Shown one piece after another: positions 6,580 through 8,871 of a stretch of DNA of 8,871 nt. How positions within the stretch are numbered: the first letter of the stretch is position 1; each line of letters opens with the position of its first letter. The notes beneath the pieces were generated by a model. It saw only the letters and a list, made by a program, of their open reading frames with translations, searched no databases and was not told the origin of the DNA. Source of the DNA: an uncultured Eggerthella sp. (lineage in GTDB: Bacteria; Actinomycetota; Coriobacteriia; Coriobacteriales; Eggerthellaceae); NCBI GenBank assembly GCA_902470405.1, contig CABRGJ010000024.1, positions 1 to 8,871 on the forward strand, written 5' to 3'. A program made the translations under genes and the position numbers.

Positions 6580-8871
6580 ATGGCGCGACAGCAAAACGAT
6601 CGTTCTCGCTCCGCTTCACAGAAGAAGGGCAAGGGCCAGACGCAGAAGCGTCCCACGTCAAAAAGCACCGTGAAGGGCAGACCTGGTAATTACCAGAAGA
6701 GCGCTCCTGCGCATCAAGCGCAGCTTCTCGATCCAAGAACGAAGCACGACATCATCGGTGTCGTGCTCGCTATTCTGGCCATCGCGCTTTTCATCACTGC
6801 ACTGCTCCCCGCAGACGGCATGGTCACCTCACTTCTAGGCACAGGACTGCACAGTGCTTTCGGTATTGGTGCCTACATCCTTCCTTTCTTCCTGCTCGCG
6901 GTGGCTATTACCTACCTCGTTCGATTCGACGCAGGTCTCGTACCTGCTCGTACCGCACTCGGCTCGCTCATCATATTCCTCACGTTGCTCACACTGCTCT
7001 CAGTGCTCATCCCGCAAGCAGAGACCGATCCGAACATCGTCTTCAGCTCCACCTATTTACAGCACTATGGTGGCTATTGCGGCGGCGCTTTCGCCTGGGT
7101 CTTCCTTCGCCTGTTCGGATTCACTGTCTCGCTCATCTTCATCGTCGGATTCTTCATCGTAGGCATTCTTATCATCGGCTTCTCTATATCGGCTGCTGTC
7201 GAGCGCATCCGAGAAGAACGTCTTGCTCGTGAAGAAGAGCAGGAGAGCGCAGAAGCATTGTTCGCGCGGATGAATCTAGCGAACACCCAGAACCAAAACC
7301 CCCTCGCACGCAGAAGGATCTCGAAGCGCGCGATCGACCCACGGCAGATGCACTTACCAGCTGATGCACCTGCTGCCATACCAGCTGCACGTCAGATCGA
7401 TGCAGAGCAGACGCTTTTACTCGACCAGGAGCCCAAAGAAGCTCAAGCGCTCACACGTAAGCTCGGACCACGTAAGCGCAAGCTTGATAACGTCCCTGAA
7501 GTCGAAATCAGCGAACAGAAGACCACGACGATCGATGCTGAGAAAGTGGCTGAACAAGCCACCACTGCAGCAACGGCGAAGGCGGAAGAACGAGCATCTT
7601 CTCAACCGAAGAAGAAGCGCCCCAAGGCCCCGAGTGCCATCCCACAACCTATGGATGGCTTCCAGCTGCCCGATTTCAACTTGCTCAACACCAGTTCCGC
7701 CGAGACCATGAAATCCGAGACCGACGCATCGCTCAAGATGGTCGCCCAGAATCTCGAGGATACACTGCACGATTTCGGCGTCGATGCAGATGTGGTCGGC
7801 TGGGTCGCAGGCCCGACGGTTACGCTCTTCAAGGTCGATCTGCCCTCTGGAGTGCGCGTCAATCGCGTCTCGAACCTCACTGACGATATCGCGCTCGCGC
7901 TCGCTTCGCCAGGCGTGCGCATCTTCGCACCGATCCCAGGTACGAACTATGTCGGTATCGAAGTACCCAACCAAGTACGCCAAACCGTCTTTTTGGGTGA
8001 TGTGCTAAAAGATACTACGGGTGGTCCTCTCGAGATCGCGATTGGCAAAGATGTCGAAGGTGAATGCATCGTCTCAGACCTCGCCACCATGCCGCATTTG
8101 CTCATCGGCGGTACCACCGGTTCAGGTAAATCGGTCTCGATCAATGCCATGATCATGTCGATCCTTATGCGCGCTACACCTGCTGAAGTGCGTTTCATCA
8201 TGATCGATCCCAAGCGAGTCGAATTCACTCCCTACAACGGCATCCCGCACCTCTATGTTCCAGTCGTCACTGAAGCGCGCGAAGCTGCAAGCGCGCTTTC
8301 ATGGGGTGTCGCTGAGATGGAACGCCGTTTGAAGATCTTTTCGGCTATTGGCGCGCGCAACATCGGTCAATACAACGCTAAAGCGCAAGAGAGCGCCAAA
8401 GCATATGAGAAGGATCCCGAGAACACCGATCTGCTCGAAGAATTGCCCTATATCGTCATCATCATCGACGAACTTGCCGACCTCATGATGAACGTCGGAA
8501 AGGAAGTGGAATTCTCCATCTCACGCTTGGCTCAGCTGGCTCGCGCGGCGGGCATCCATCTCATCGTTGCAACACAGCGCCCCTCCACCAATGTCGTGAC
8601 CGGCCTTATCAAGGCCAATATCACTAATCGTATCGCGTTCAATGTCGCCTCGGGTATCGATTCGCGCGTCATCCTCGATACGCCAGGCGCTGAAAACCTC
8701 ATAGGTTTAGGAGACCTCTTGCTCTCAAAGCCTGAACTTGCAAAACCCCAGCGTATCCAAGGATGCTTCGTTTCCGAAGACGAGATCGCTGCAGTGGTCG
8801 AGCATCTAAAAGAACAAGGCGAACCAGAATATCACCACGATATCTTGAAGACCAACCTTGTCACGCTCGGT
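6580..8871 (+). CDS. ftsK: FtsK/SpoIIIE-type DNA translocase (3' end outside window)
   Basis: The frame is open from ATG 6580 through the last base (764 codons, no stop), so the gene is truncated by the window edge. FtsK-type proteins are septum-anchored hexameric motors that pump chromosomal DNA during division. Domains in order: a basic N-terminal tail (1 to about 46); about four membrane segments (roughly 58-77, 93-114, 127-146, 180-205), as in FtsK_4TM proteins; a charged Ala/Glu/Lys-rich linker (about 206-370); an alpha domain; then the RecA-like beta motor. Walker A is GGTTGSGKS (510-518) and Walker B ends in IVIIIDE (Asp630-Glu631), followed by ARAAGIHLIVATQRPS and the ILDTPGAENLIG loop, close to the actinobacterial form. 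The DNA-reading gamma winged helix would lie beyond the window. ATG 6580 has AGGAAAGG (6568-6575) four bases upstream. Whether it serves vegetative division (FtsK) or has a SpoIIIE-like role cannot be told here. Confidence 0.95.
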   Translation, partial: MARQQNDRSRSASQKKGKGQTQKRPTSKSTVKGRPGNYQKSAPAHQAQLLDPRTKHDIIGVVLAILAIALFITALLPADGMVTSLLGTGLHSAFGIGAYILPFFLLAVAITYLVRFDAGLVPARTALGSLIIFLTLLTLLSVLIPQAETDPNIVFSSTYLQHYGGYCGGAFAWVFLRLFGFTVSLIFIVGFFIVGILIIGFSISAAVERIREERLAREEEQESAEALFARMNLANTQNQNPLARRRISKRAIDPRQMHLPADAPAAIPAARQIDAEQTLLLDQEPKEAQALTRKLGPRKRKLDNVPEVEISEQKTTTIDAEKVAEQATTAATAKAEERASSQPKKKRPKAPSAIPQPMDGFQLPDFNLLNTSSAETMKSETDASLKMVAQNLEDTLHDFGVDADVVGWVAGPTVTLFKVDLPSGVRVNRVSNLTDDIALALASPGVRIFAPIPGTNYVGIEVPNQVRQTVFLGDVLKDTTGGPLEIAIGKDVEGECIVSDLATMPHLLIGGTTGSGKSVSINAMIMSILMRATPAEVRFIMIDPKRVEFTPYNGIPHLYVPVVTEAREAASALSWGVAEMERRLKIFSAIGARNIGQYNAKAQESAKAYEKDPENTDLLEELPYIVIIIDELADLMMNVGKEVEFSISRLAQLARAAGIHLIVATQRPSTNVVTGLIKANITNRIAFNVASGIDSRVILDTPGAENLIGLGDLLLSKPELAKPQRIQGCFVSEDEIAAVVEHLKEQGEPEYHHDILKTNLVTLG

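Overview
The window is a stretch of bacterial housekeeping chromosome, with every gene on the + strand. The gene content and order (rpsO, pnp, a small TSCPD protein, dapB, dapA, RNase J, FtsK/SpoIIIE translocase) fit a Gram-positive bacterium. RNase J with no RNase E, an FtsK with a 'TPGAE' loop close to the actinobacterial 'QPGAE' form, and moderate GC content judged by eye suggest an actinobacterium, most likely of the Coriobacteriia type. That placement is inference; no species can be named from the sequence alone.

Layout: bases 1-76 hold the last codons of rpsO (ribosomal protein S15), closed by an intrinsic terminator at 85-105. A structured leader (116-156) precedes pnp. The pnp locus (215-2373) can be followed end to end as a polynucleotide phosphorylase of about 722 residues, but as written it is broken twice: an in-frame TAA at 1211-1213 and a loss of 10 bases near 1490. 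A strong terminator (2414-2442) ends the locus. Then come a small four-cysteine TSCPD protein (2532-2783), dapB (2829-3590), a spacer with a good sigma-70-like promoter overlapped by a palindrome (3631-3659), dapA (3711-4613), RNase J (best start 4686, end 6524) and an FtsK-type DNA translocase that runs off the right edge (6580-8871). The longest gap without a gene is 158 bases (2374-2531), and no gap holds a tRNA, mobile element or CRISPR array.

How the genes work together: rpsO, pnp and rnj belong to translation and mRNA turnover; PNPase degrades RNA 3'-to-5' and RNase J acts as endonuclease and 5'-to-3' exonuclease. dapA and dapB are consecutive steps of the lysine/diaminopimelate pathway, which supplies the peptidoglycan cross-linking amino acid. 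FtsK moves chromosomal DNA at the division septum. No terminator is visible from the TSCPD gene through ftsK, but promoter-like elements occur before dapA, rnj and ftsK, so the genes are probably transcribed from several overlapping units.

The most notable feature is the doubly disrupted pnp. It is either a recent gene loss with real consequences for RNA decay or a sequence/assembly error. No novel multi-gene system was found; the other observations are local: competing hairpins in the pnp leader, a palindrome over the dapA promoter, unusual leaders before rnj and ftsK, and basic low-complexity tails on three of the proteins.
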